Translations under genes and position numbers: made by a program | The notes under the pieces: generated by a model | What the model was told of the DNA's origin: nothing | Database searches by the model: none | What the model saw: the letters and a program-made list of their open reading frames with translations, nothing else | In this document: positions 34,854 through 43,435 of the stretch, in pieces | Layout of the letters: every line of letters begins with the position of its first letter | Numbering within the stretch: position 1 is the first letter of the stretch | From: Candidatus Trichofilum aggregatum | GTDB lineage: Bacteria; Chloroflexota; Anaerolineae; Promineifilales; Promineifilaceae | Length of the DNA stretch: 64,000 nt | Assembly: GCA_016716885.1 (NCBI GenBank) | Contig: JADJUV010000044.1 | Coordinates: 3,731-67,730, forward strand | Direction: 5' to 3'

Positions 34854-36016
34854 ATGAAACTATTACTAATTTCACCGTACCACAGTGGTAGTCATAAAGC
34901 CTGGGCGGAAGGGTATGCCCGGCATAGCCAGCATGAGGTACGTTTGCTGACGTTGCCGGGACAGTTTTGGAAGTGGCGGTTGCAGGGGGAGCGGTGACGT
35001 TGGCCCGTTTATTCTTGGCCGAGGATTTCCAGCCGGATGGGGTGTTGGCAACTTCAATGCTGGATGTGGCGACGTGGTTGGGGTTGGTCCGCGGCCGCGT
35101 CCCTTCCCACGTTCCCCTCTTCCTCTACATGCACGAAAACCAGCTCACCTACCCCCTGCCCGAAGATGGCACCACTGGCCCTATGCGCCGCCAAATGGGT
35201 GAACGTGACCGCCATTACGCCCTCATCAACTACAAATCCATGTTGGCCGCCGATCAGGTGTTTTTTAACTCCCATTATCATCGGGACAGTTTTTTTGCCG
35301 CCTTGCCTAACCTGCTCAACCATTTTCCTGACTACAAGGAGCTAGAAACGATTTCATACCTGGCCGATAAAAGCCAAATATTGCCAGTGGGAATTGATCT
35401 GCCAAGATTGGGGGAAGAGGGCGTTAGCCCGATCTGGCCAGCCCCCAGCGGCCAACCGCCAACGGCCCCCCTCATCCTCTGGAATCAACGCTGGGATTAT
35501 GATAAAAACGCACCAGCTTTTTTTCGCGCTTTGTACCGGTTAGTAGAGGATGGGGTAGCGTTTACGGTCGCTTTGTGTGGGGAGAATTTCCGGCAGAAAC
35601 CGCAAGAGTTTGAGGAAGCGATAAATCGCCTGGGGGAACGGGTGATTCATGCCGGTTATGCCGATGATGAGACCTACAAAGCGTTATTGTGGTCAGCCAC
35701 AGCCACCGTTTCAACCGCGCATCATGAGTTTTTTGGCATCAGTATTCTGGAAGCCATTTATTGCCACACGTTTCCTATCCTGCCCCATCGTCTCAGTTAT
35801 CCGGAGCTTATTCCCGCTTCGTATCATCTGCGTTGTTTGTATGAGAGCGAAAGGGGATTGGTTCAGCGGCTGCGCTGGGCGATGGAGCACCCTGGTGAAG
35901 CAAGGCAGATAGGCAGGGAGTTGGCGGGGGTCGCGGCCGCGTACAATTGGTTCTCCCTTGCCCCCCACTACGACCAGCTTATTGTACAATTATCGGCTAA
36001 AGAGAAAACAGAGTAA
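34854..36016 (+). CDS. DUF3524 glycosyltransferase, probable tRNA-queuosine mannosyltransferase-like (frameshifted)
   Basis: About 387 residues after restoring one G in the G5 run at 34985-34989. The ATG at 34854 opens MKLLLISPYHSGSHKAWAEG and reaches LLTLPGQFWKWRLQG before the shift; the next frame continues GAVTLARLFLAEDFQPDGVLATSMLD. This N-terminal domain is the DUF3524 type found in GTDC1/QTMAN, followed by a glycosyltransferase group 1 domain (WNQRWDYDKNAPAFFRAL, FGISILEAIYCHTFPILP). The vertebrate enzyme mannosylates queuosine in tRNA-Asp; a matching role in bacteria is inference. No queuosine synthesis genes are in the window. Ends 12 bp before a kinase gene. Confidence 0.82.
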
Positions 36017-36028
36017 AAGGCTCAGGCA

Positions 36029-38965
36029 ATGGTCGAATATTTCAGGCAACTTATCCGCGGTCCAGCCTTTATGGATGAGGATCGGGAACGCATCAGTCAA
36101 CTCATTCACACCGTGCTATTAGCCAGCATGTTAGCCGTGTTTGTTTATGGCGTGGTCGTTTTTGCCCTTTCACCCACCTTTTATGTCAGCCATACAATCA
36201 TCATACTGATCCTCGTTCATCTGGTTATAACCTGGGTTTTTGCCCGGCGAGGCCATCTGACCCTGGCGAGTCTTTCCCTCACGACTGGTTTGTGGGTGCT
36301 TTTTAGCGCAGCTTTTTTATTTACAGGTGGTGTTACCAACCCAAGTGTGAGTGGTTATTTACTCATTATCATGATGGCCGGTTTGTTAATGGGCAGGCGG
36401 GCCAGCGGTTTTTTTGCGGCTCTCAGCTTTTTAGCCACTACAGGTCTCCTACTGCTAGAACAAAATGGTTTACTTCCCCCCTTTGACTCTCCCATAAACC
36501 TTCTGGTTAGCTCCTACACCCTGCAAACGTTATACATCTTGGTCACGGCAACCATGCTTTATTTGACCATCCGCAGAGTGCAATCAGCTTACCAGCAAGC
36601 CCGTACCAATGCCGATGCGTTGCTACAACTTAATCAAGAGTTGCAGAAGGAAATCCAAGACCGACTGCTGTTGGTTGATGCGTTACAAGAAAGTGAAGCC
36701 CGCAACCGCATATTGGTTGAACATGCCCCCGATGCCATTCTCGTTTATGACGTGGATGCCCGTTGTTTTGTGGATGTAAACAAAAGTGCCACCCAATTAT
36801 TGGGTCGTAGCCATGAGGAATTGCTCAAAATAGGCCCGCTGGCGTTTAGCCCATCCAGACAGCCCAATGGACAGTCTTCTGTGAGCATCACTCAGACTTA
36901 CATAGAAAAAGCCTTGCGCGGCGAAATGCCCGTTTTTGAGTGGTGGTTGTATGACGCCCAACAGAACCATTTTCCTTGTGAAGTGCGTTTTGTCCGTTTG
37001 CCGGCTGCTCAACAGCGGCTCATTCGTTGTAGTTTGATTGACATTCGGGAGCGCAAATGGGCTGAAGAGCAACAACAAACAGAGCATCAGCGCCTACAAC
37101 AAATAATTGAAGCGATTCCGACAGCCGTCATTATTTCCAGCCAGAATGAATCCCGAAATATTCTTTGGATTAATCGGTTGGGGGCCAAATATGCCGGTCT
37201 TCCCGCGGAGGAACTCATTGGACGCTCGGTTTTAGATTTTTGTGCGGATGAAGCCGGGCGACAGGAAATTGTCGCTTTGACGCAGGGCCAGGCCGCTCTC
37301 CAGCATCATGAAATCCGTTTGCGGAATGGACATGATGTTGTGGCCTGGAACCGTGTATCAATTGTGCCTTTCGCTTTTCAAAACCAGTCTGCACACTTGA
37401 CGATTGTTATTAACACCCAAAAGCTCAAACTGGCCGAGGAAGCCTTACGTGAAAGCGAAGAACGTTTTCGGGTATTTGTTGAACAGTCGTTTAGTGGCAT
37501 CGTCATTTCGGCAGATGGGGTGATTTTGGATGTGAATGAATCGTTTGCGCGTATGTTTGGTTATAGCTCAGAGGAGATGCTCGGTTTAACCCCTCTTGAA
37601 ACGCAGACGCCGGAGTCAGCCCAACGGGTATTAGCGCATATTACGGCCAAAAAAGAGGGGCCAATTGAAGCGGTGGGTGTGCGGAAGGATGGCTCTACTT
37701 TCCCTATGGAAATCATCGCTAAAAACACGATTTATCACGGCAAACAGGCTCGTTTGGGAGCGGTTTTTGACCTGACGGAGAAAAAACGGGTGGAGGAAGC
37801 GCTACGCCAGACGCAAAAGATGGAAAGCTTGGGTATTCTGGCAGGTGGGGTAGCGCATGATTTCAATAATTTGTTGGTGGCGATGTTGGGGCAGGCTTCG
37901 GTTGCTCTGGCTAAACTGGATGAGAATGAACGAGCGCGGCCGCATATTGAAAAAATGAAAAGTGCGGCTGAACGCGCGGCCGCGCTTACCCATCAGCTAT
38001 TAGCCTACTCAGGGGGAGGGCAATTTAATGTACAGCCTCTCCAACTGAACACCCTGGTGCAAGACAACATACGCCTGTTTGAACTGGCCGTGCCTCCCCA
38101 TGTGCAACTTGAATCCCACCTGGACACATCCTTGCCACTCATCGAAGCCGATGCCGGACAGATGCAACAAGTATTAATGAATCTGATACTGAATGGGGCA
38201 GAAGCCATTGTGGGCAAACCAGGCAATGTTCGCCTCTCAACCGAACGGTACTATTTGAAGGATGATGAATGGCGAGAGCGTTATGGGCAATTGACGGGGC
38301 AACCCTTGGCCGTGGGAAATTATGTTTGTTTGCAAGTGGAAGATGATGGCCTGGGCATGGATCAAGAGATGTTGGCCCGGATTTTCGATCCCTTTTTCTC
38401 TACCAAAGCCACGGGCCGAGGGTTAGGCCTGGCGGCTGTGTTGGGTATCATGCGTGGTCACCAGGGTGGTGTGATGGTGACGAGCCAGCCGGGTGTGGGA
38501 ACCTGCTATCATCTGCTTTTTCCCGCCCTAACGGCCAGTCATTTGCTGGCTGATAACCCGGTGGAGAAGCTGTCGGCGCTGGAGAATCGGGCGACGATTC
38601 TGCTCATTGATGATGAAATTTCGGTGCGTGAAGCCCTGGAAGATATTTTGACGCTGGAGAATTTTAATGTGTTCGCGGCCGCGGACGGACAAACCGGCTT
38701 GGACCTGTTTCAACAGCACCGGGCCACCATCAACCTGGTCATTTTAGACCTTTCCATGCCTGGCCTCAGTGGTGAAGATACCTATGGAATATTGCGCCGC
38801 CTGTCCCCCGATATCAAGATAGTCCTTTCCTCAGGCTACAGCGAAAAAGAAATCATCCCTGTTTTTGCCCATGATCCCTTCACCAGCTTTCTGCAAAAAC
38901 CGTATGATCTGCAACAGCTCATCAACCATGTGCATTCGGTGCTCTATGATCAAGCCCTGCTATGA
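36029..38965 (+). CDS. Hybrid PAS histidine kinase with receiver domain
   Basis: A 978-residue membrane sensor. Order: about six hydrophobic helices in residues 25-190, a coiled linker (QQARTNADALLQLNQELQKE), three PAS domains (starting near 228, 350 and 480), HisKA with GGVAHDFNNLLVAMLGQ (His 610), HATPase with NLILNGAEAI, DDGLGMD and GRGLGLAAVLGI, then a receiver with IDDE and phosphoacceptor Asp 907 (VILDLSMPG) and KP. The HDFNN form of the H box is typical of hybrid kinases of this class. ATG 36029 lies 12 bp after the glycosyltransferase. GCGGCCGC copies occur only in the HisKA and receiver parts. Confidence 0.93.
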   Translation: MVEYFRQLIRGPAFMDEDRERISQLIHTVLLASMLAVFVYGVVVFALSPTFYVSHTIIILILVHLVITWVFARRGHLTLASLSLTTGLWVLFSAAFLFTGGVTNPSVSGYLLIIMMAGLLMGRRASGFFAALSFLATTGLLLLEQNGLLPPFDSPINLLVSSYTLQTLYILVTATMLYLTIRRVQSAYQQARTNADALLQLNQELQKEIQDRLLLVDALQESEARNRILVEHAPDAILVYDVDARCFVDVNKSATQLLGRSHEELLKIGPLAFSPSRQPNGQSSVSITQTYIEKALRGEMPVFEWWLYDAQQNHFPCEVRFVRLPAAQQRLIRCSLIDIRERKWAEEQQQTEHQRLQQIIEAIPTAVIISSQNESRNILWINRLGAKYAGLPAEELIGRSVLDFCADEAGRQEIVALTQGQAALQHHEIRLRNGHDVVAWNRVSIVPFAFQNQSAHLTIVINTQKLKLAEEALRESEERFRVFVEQSFSGIVISADGVILDVNESFARMFGYSSEEMLGLTPLETQTPESAQRVLAHITAKKEGPIEAVGVRKDGSTFPMEIIAKNTIYHGKQARLGAVFDLTEKKRVEEALRQTQKMESLGILAGGVAHDFNNLLVAMLGQASVALAKLDENERARPHIEKMKSAAERAAALTHQLLAYSGGGQFNVQPLQLNTLVQDNIRLFELAVPPHVQLESHLDTSLPLIEADAGQMQQVLMNLILNGAEAIVGKPGNVRLSTERYYLKDDEWRERYGQLTGQPLAVGNYVCLQVEDDGLGMDQEMLARIFDPFFSTKATGRGLGLAAVLGIMRGHQGGVMVTSQPGVGTCYHLLFPALTASHLLADNPVEKLSALENRATILLIDDEISVREALEDILTLENFNVFAAADGQTGLDLFQQHRATINLVILDLSMPGLSGEDTYGILRRLSPDIKIVLSSGYSEKEIIPVFAHDPFTSFLQKPYDLQQLINHVHSVLYDQALL

Positions 38966-38982
38966 GATGGTGATTCCTGGGG

Positions 38983-39030
38983 AGTGGCAGAGTGGCGGAG
39001 TGGCAGAGTGGCAGAGTGGCAGAGTGGCAG
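38983..39030. repeat. Tandem octamer repeat, six copies of AGTGGCAG
   Basis: Six consecutive copies (one reads agtggcgg), starting 18 bp after the stop codon of the hybrid kinase. Confidence 0.9.
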
Positions 39031-39409
39031 ATTACCCTCACGTCTCTCTCGTACAACTTTACGAAAGTACGACGTATGTTTTTATGACAAGTCTCACCAT
39101 TTGTTTGTCGCCGGAAACCCCCGCCCCCAGGGGCGGGGAATGTTATTTTGTGTCGTTTTTTGAGGGGGGTTAGGGGGATGGGTCTTCAGACTAACCCTGC
39201 TAAAGAGTTGTGTAAAGCTGTGCGAGTTGACTTTGGAAAAGCCTTGGCCTGCCAACCGGCTCGTTTGTAAGGCCCTGGGTCTTTGTTATAATGCTCGATT
39301 GCGGTGCAGATTCCCCCTGTGAAAGGGGTTTACCTCTGGGGCAATAACCACGAACGACTAACAACCTCACCTTTTTTGCCCCTGATGTTGTGACTACTTT
39401 TAACACATT
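39031..39409. other. Intergenic region upstream of the LysM protein
   Basis: A gene-free spacer. It contains G-rich sequence (gaggggggttagggggatg near 39163-39181), an extended -10 promoter, and the short inverted repeat ccccctgtgaaagggg. No RNA gene was recognised. Confidence 0.5.
39264..39292 (+). promoter_or_regulatory. Extended -10 promoter of the LysM protein gene
   Basis: TG-t-TATAAT (TATAAT at 39287-39292) is a perfect extended -10. The -35 region TTGTAA at 39265-39270 matches consensus at four of six positions with a 16-base spacer. It is 118 bp upstream of the ATG. Confidence 0.65.
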
Positions 39410-40837
39410 ATGAGTGATTCCGGTCAAAATTTAGAACCTTTACGCTGCCCTTATTGTGATTCGGTTGTACGGCCAGGGGCGGGGCGCTGTTTGATGTGTG
39501 GTAAACCTTTGCCTAAAACGAAGGCCACCTTACCACCTGTTGAAGCCAAACCGGAGCCTGTACCTGGCACGCCTACTGTTCGTCCCATCGAACCACCCCT
39601 GGTTCAGCCTGAACCACCCATTGCCAGTGTTGAACCCGCGGCCGCACCCATAAACCAACCACCCTTACCGCCTGAACCAGAACCGGAACCGGTCAAGCCC
39701 ACCGCTACCGCCAAACCACCCGAGGTCAAACCGCCAATATCCAGCGCGGCCGCAACCCCGTCCACATTTACCCCACGCCCCATGCCCACGGCCCGCGGCC
39801 GCAGACGCGCTTTACCGACTAACCTTATTTTTGGGGTTGTTCTGGTACTCCTGGTCATTTTGGCCGTATTTGTTATCCCGTACTCTAATGGAGAGACTCA
39901 AGACACTGAGGTTGCGGCCGCGGCCACCAGCACCCTATCCGTCATCCCCACCTTCACCCCTACCATTACCCTCATTCCCACCGAAACCAGTGCGCCCACC
40001 GCCGAACCCACAGCCACGCTCACTCCCGCGCCGACAGCCACACTGCAACCACCGCAAAATCACGTCGTGCAGGCCGGTGAAACCCTGTTTACCCTGGGAT
40101 TTCGTTACAACGTGACAGCCGACAGCATTGCCGAACTCAATGGCCTGGGTGACAACGCCAACATTATCATTGATCAGACTTTACTGGTTCCCTGGCCCAC
40201 TGCTACCCCGCCGCTAGAGCCAGTTTTAGTCGAAATTGATGGCCAATATTTCGCCGCCGATGCCAGTGCCTGTGCCAATCCTTATACCATTCAGGATGGG
40301 GATTCTTTGGTGGCAATTGGTAACCAACAGGGGGTAGACTTCCGCGTCATTATTGCCGCCAATCGGCTCACGGAAACCTCAATTATTCAGCCGCGCGATT
40401 CTTTATGCCTGCCGGTGGTGGAATTTCTGGGTAGTGAACAGCCACCCACTCCCGGCCCCACCCCCACTCCTGGCCCCACCCCTATTCCCGAGGGGCCGCA
40501 ACTGCTTTACCCCATTGATGAAGCGAGTATAACGGCGGCTGAGGCGGTGGTGGCTTTGCAATGGGTGACGGTGATGGATTTGCTGCCAGATGAATGGTAT
40601 ATGGTAGAGATTATTGATCTGACCGATGTGGATAGCCATCCGCGTAGGGCGTTTACCCGGCATACCTCGTTCCAGTTGCCAGGGGAATGGCGACCGTTAG
40701 ATGAAGCGGGCCACCGTTTTCAATGGCGCGTGACGATTGTCAGCGTCAGCGGCCGCAGACAAGATGGTGGTTTTATCTACGCCCCGGTGGGCAATAGCAG
40801 TGCGCTGGAACATTTCACCTGGCAAAATGAGCCATAA
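39410..40837 (+). CDS. Zinc-ribbon membrane protein with two LysM domains
   Basis: A 475-residue single-pass protein. N-terminus has a zinc ribbon (CPYC...CLMC, residues 14-32), then a Pro/Glu/Thr-rich cytoplasmic linker, a transmembrane helix near residues 143-163 (LIFGVVLVLLVILAVFVIPY), a Thr/Pro-rich outside linker, and two LysM domains (VVQAGETLFTLGFRYNVTAD and YTIQDGDSLVAIGNQQGVD). The last 110 residues form a beta-rich domain starting after a GPTPTPGPTP linker. LysM domains usually bind peptidoglycan or glycans, so this is probably a wall-contacting membrane protein. Partner unknown. Five GCGGCCGC sites, mostly in the linkers. Confidence 0.82.
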   Translation: MSDSGQNLEPLRCPYCDSVVRPGAGRCLMCGKPLPKTKATLPPVEAKPEPVPGTPTVRPIEPPLVQPEPPIASVEPAAAPINQPPLPPEPEPEPVKPTATAKPPEVKPPISSAAATPSTFTPRPMPTARGRRRALPTNLIFGVVLVLLVILAVFVIPYSNGETQDTEVAAAATSTLSVIPTFTPTITLIPTETSAPTAEPTATLTPAPTATLQPPQNHVVQAGETLFTLGFRYNVTADSIAELNGLGDNANIIIDQTLLVPWPTATPPLEPVLVEIDGQYFAADASACANPYTIQDGDSLVAIGNQQGVDFRVIIAANRLTETSIIQPRDSLCLPVVEFLGSEQPPTPGPTPTPGPTPIPEGPQLLYPIDEASITAAEAVVALQWVTVMDLLPDEWYMVEIIDLTDVDSHPRRAFTRHTSFQLPGEWRPLDEAGHRFQWRVTIVSVSGRRQDGGFIYAPVGNSSALEHFTWQNEP

Positions 40838-40845
40838 AACCCACG

Positions 40846-41475
40846 TTACTGTAAAAATGGATTGTGGTCTCGTTCTTCGCCGATGGTGGTGGGGCTACCA
40901 TGCCCGGAGAGGACATGGGTATCGTCGGGCAGGATGAGGAACTTCTCGCGAATTGTTTTCATTAAGGTGGCGTGATCACCCCCCGGCAAATCGGTGCGGC
41001 CAATGCTCTGTTGGAACAGCACATCCCCATCAAACAACACCTGATAATCGGGCAAATAAAAGCTGACATGGCCGGGGGCATGGCCCGGTGTGTAGAGCAC
41101 GTGTAGGCGTAACTTGCCTACCTCAATGACATCCCCCTCATGGAGCATGACATCTGGGGCGGGCACGGGGGGCATTTTCAGGCCAAACATAGCGGCCGAC
41201 ATACCCGCATCGCGGAGCATGTCTACGGCGTCTGGGTGGATGTAGATGGGGGCGTTGGTTTCCTCTTTGAGTTGGCCCAGCCCACCTACATGGTCAAAAT
41301 GGCTATGGGTAAGGAGAATGTGGCTGATTTCCCAGCCGCTTTCGTCCGCGGCCGCGAAAATACTCCGCCCATCCCACGAAGGGTCAATGATGGCCGCTCG
41401 CATCGTCTGTTCACAGCCCAACAGGTAACAATTCGTTTGCAACGGCCCCAGAGGAAATTGGTGAATTTGAATCAT
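40846..41475 (-). CDS. Metallo-beta-lactamase-fold hydrolase (glyoxalase II-like)
   Basis: A 209-residue MBL-fold enzyme with the full metal-binding set: THSHFDHVGG, H in YTPGHAPGHVSFY, D in LFDGDVLF and a final SGHGSPTTIGEER. This matches the YcbL/glyoxalase II-like group that hydrolyses thioesters, though the substrate cannot be read. ATG 41475 selected (MIQIHQFPLGPLQTNCYLLG is the classic start); the frame from 41487 adds four residues. Convergent with the LysM gene, whose stop is 9 bp away. Confidence 0.9.
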   Translation of the reverse strand: MIQIHQFPLGPLQTNCYLLGCEQTMRAAIIDPSWDGRSIFAAADESGWEISHILLTHSHFDHVGGLGQLKEETNAPIYIHPDAVDMLRDAGMSAAMFGLKMPPVPAPDVMLHEGDVIEVGKLRLHVLYTPGHAPGHVSFYLPDYQVLFDGDVLFQQSIGRTDLPGGDHATLMKTIREKFLILPDDTHVLSGHGSPTTIGEERDHNPFLQ

Positions 41476-41482
41476 AGACCCT

Positions 41483-41553
41483 CTCAACTGAAATGAAACA
41501 ACACCCTTTGGTAAATCGTCCTACAAATTTGTAAAGCTGACCTGAACCATGCC
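41483..41553. repeat. Interspersed repeat family A, copy 1
   Basis: About 70 bp, matching the copy at 52604-52672 in the same orientation at most positions (shared blocks ctcaactga, tgaaaca, caaatttgtaaagct, cctgaac, tatgcc or catgcc). It lies just upstream of the hydrolase start. Confidence 0.75.
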
Positions 41554-41625
41554 GAGATGTTAATTCCGATGAGGACGAGTAAACCGTTACCAGTCTCCCA
41601 ATCTCTCAATCTCCTCCCCAACCCT

Positions 41626-42953
41626 CTACATTGTAGGTCGGGCTTTGGCAAACTTCAACCGGGGAAAAGTAAACGATAGTTTTTGCTGTACCCGCCAAAA
41701 GAGATAAAGCAGTTCGATGAATATGGCGATGTTGAGCGCAATCGCGGCCGCGATCAGCCCTGGCCAGCGCATCCATACCGTCAGCAACAGCAGGGCCGCC
41801 GTGATACCCAGGTTGATGAACATCCCTTCGTTCACCGTGCGCGTAAATTTATGGGCAATCAGCGAACCACGCAACCAGGCCACCAGCACCGTCATTCCCG
41901 GCAAGGGTAGCAGAAAGATGAGTCCCGCCCGCGCCAGTTCCGCTACTTCCGGGGCGGCATCCTGGAGTGTCACCAGATACCAATTGGAGAGGGGTGTCAG
42001 CACCAAAACGGCCATCACCACCGTCACCAGGCCAACCAGGAGATAAGTAAAGCGCTGAATGGCCCGGCGATTTTCTACCCCGTTGGTCAGGGCGATCACG
42101 ACTTCGGGTAGGGCAAAGGCGGGGGCGCGGATCATCAGCGATACCTGGAAGACCAGGGGCCAGGCGGCCAGATTCAGGGTGGCGTTGTCCAGGCGGGCCA
42201 GGCTAGAGGTAACGAGTGGCTGAAGCATCAGGACTAACACGGACGTGAGGGCTAGAGGAAGGTGGAACCAGAACAAATCCCGGTAGGTGAGGGGTTCGCC
42301 GGTGGCCGGTGGGTTGGTGGGGCTGAGTTCCTGGCGCAATTGCGGCCGCACCGCCCAGGTCGCATAACCCGCTTCAGCCAGTACCCCGGCCATCAAGGCG
42401 GTGGCCCCAATCACAATACCCGGCCAATCCGTCCACAAGGCTAATCCCACCACCGCCCCCGCCGAGAAGATCAGACGCACGACGGTGCCCCAGGCCACAT
42501 TCCGTGTCTTTTTAAAACGAATCATCACCCCTTGCAAGAATCGTCGCCAGGCAATGGCCGCACTCCAGAGGAGCATAATCTGCATCCCCGGTCGCACCCA
42601 ATAAGCCACATCCGGTTCCACGCCCAGCCATCGCTCTACCACCACATCAAACAGGGGCGTGAAACTAACTACGGCGGTGATCACGGTTAACAAAAGGGCC
42701 ATATGAAGGGTGAATTGACGAATAAGGCGAAAGGCGGCCCAATCCTTGCTGAGGGCGGTTGAAGTCGCCAGGATATTGATAATGGGGCTTTCGATCATGA
42801 CCGATAGCCCCATGACGACCCTTGCGCCGCCAGCATAATGACCTCATTCGGCAAGCGATTAATGGCCGCACTAATCACTGGCCCTTCAGCGGTCATTAAC
42901 ATCCAACTGGCAAACAGAGGTAGCCAGAACCACATAATATCACGTTGACGCAT
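41626..42953 (-). CDS. Flippase-like multidrug/polysaccharide transporter (MATE/MVF superfamily), frameshifted
   Basis: About 442 residues after restoring one base in the ccc run at 42819-42821. The first 45 codons from ATG 42953 read MRQRDIMWFWLPLFASWMLM, then AINRLPNEVIMLAAQG; the next frame carries on VVMGLSVMIESPIINILATS. Some twelve hydrophobic helices follow. The start resembles proteins annotated as polysaccharide biosynthesis or MATE-type; the ESPIINILATSTALSKD stretch fits the membrane-flippase fold, but the substrate is unknown. No glycan cluster is nearby. Confidence 0.72.
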
Positions 42954-42974
42954 TACTACTCCCTAAATGAAGAA

Positions 42975-43007
42975 AAAACCGGGCACACGTTGTGTGATCC
43001 CGGTTTT
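42975..43007. terminator. Terminator-like hairpin
   Basis: AAAACCGGG (42975-42983) and CCCGGTTTT (42999-43007) pair, with a further CACAC/GTGTG pairing in the loop. A-rich before and T-rich after, so it can act on either strand; it lies upstream of the flippase start and would stop transcripts entering from the right or left. Confidence 0.75.
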
Positions 43008-43095
43008 ATTGCCTGGTTATGTCGAAACAACTTATTGGACAGGTTGACGGCGTTAGTTCTTACACGACCTGGTTTCGATACCGTCTTATTGAGCC

Positions 43096-43126
43096 TAACC
43101 TGGACAAGGCAGAACCAAAGAGGTTT
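43096..43126. repeat. Interspersed repeat family B, copy 1
   Basis: 31 bases that match the reverse complement of 52448-52478 at 29 positions (core AGAACCAAAGAGGTTT). Confidence 0.8.
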
Positions 43127-43128
43127 GT

Positions 43129-43189
43129 CCGCAGATTAACGCCGATTTTCACAGATTAAAAAATCGCCGTTAATCCCAGAAATCTGCGG
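43129..43189. repeat. Nested inverted repeat upstream of chrA region
   Basis: Outer arms CCGCAGATT (43129-43137) and AATCTGCGG (43181-43189); inner arms ATTAACGCCGATTTT (43135-43149) and AAAATCGCCGTTAAT (43160-43174) with one mismatch. Confidence 0.8.
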
Positions 43190-43271
43190 ATAATTTTCTT
43201 GCTAACGGTATAAGAATCTGACTTGGAAGGTACGATATCTTTTCCCAGACTTCGCTTGGGAAAAAGGTGTA

Positions 43272-43332
43272 TACACGGATAGGAGAAACACGGATGGCTT
43301 TGGCTTTTATCCGTGTTTCTCCTATCCGTGTA
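43272..43332. repeat. Perfect 24-bp inverted repeat
   Basis: Arms 43272-43295 and 43309-43332 are exact complements (tacacggataggag... and its reverse), with a 13-base loop. Looser pairing continues outwards to cttggga/ttcccaag. A long stem of this kind would form a stable RNA hairpin. Confidence 0.9.
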
Positions 43333-43435
43333 CAAAAGATTTCCCAAGCCTTCCATTTTCCAAGAAGATTGATAATTTTTGTCGATAGTGCTAGCCTAAC
43401 CCGGCTGATCATAACAAAGAATGGCTGAATTGTCG

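Larger units (their letters stand above)
42954..43435. other. Intergenic region with terminator and three repeats
   Basis: This 482-bp spacer between the flippase-like gene and chrA holds a terminator hairpin, one copy of interspersed repeat B, and two large inverted repeats described separately. Open frames here follow the repeats and are not credible genes. Confidence 0.7.

Noticed and set aside
42945..43412. Small open frames in the flippase-chrA spacer
   Set aside because: They run through inverted repeats and a terminator and lack ribosome-binding sites.
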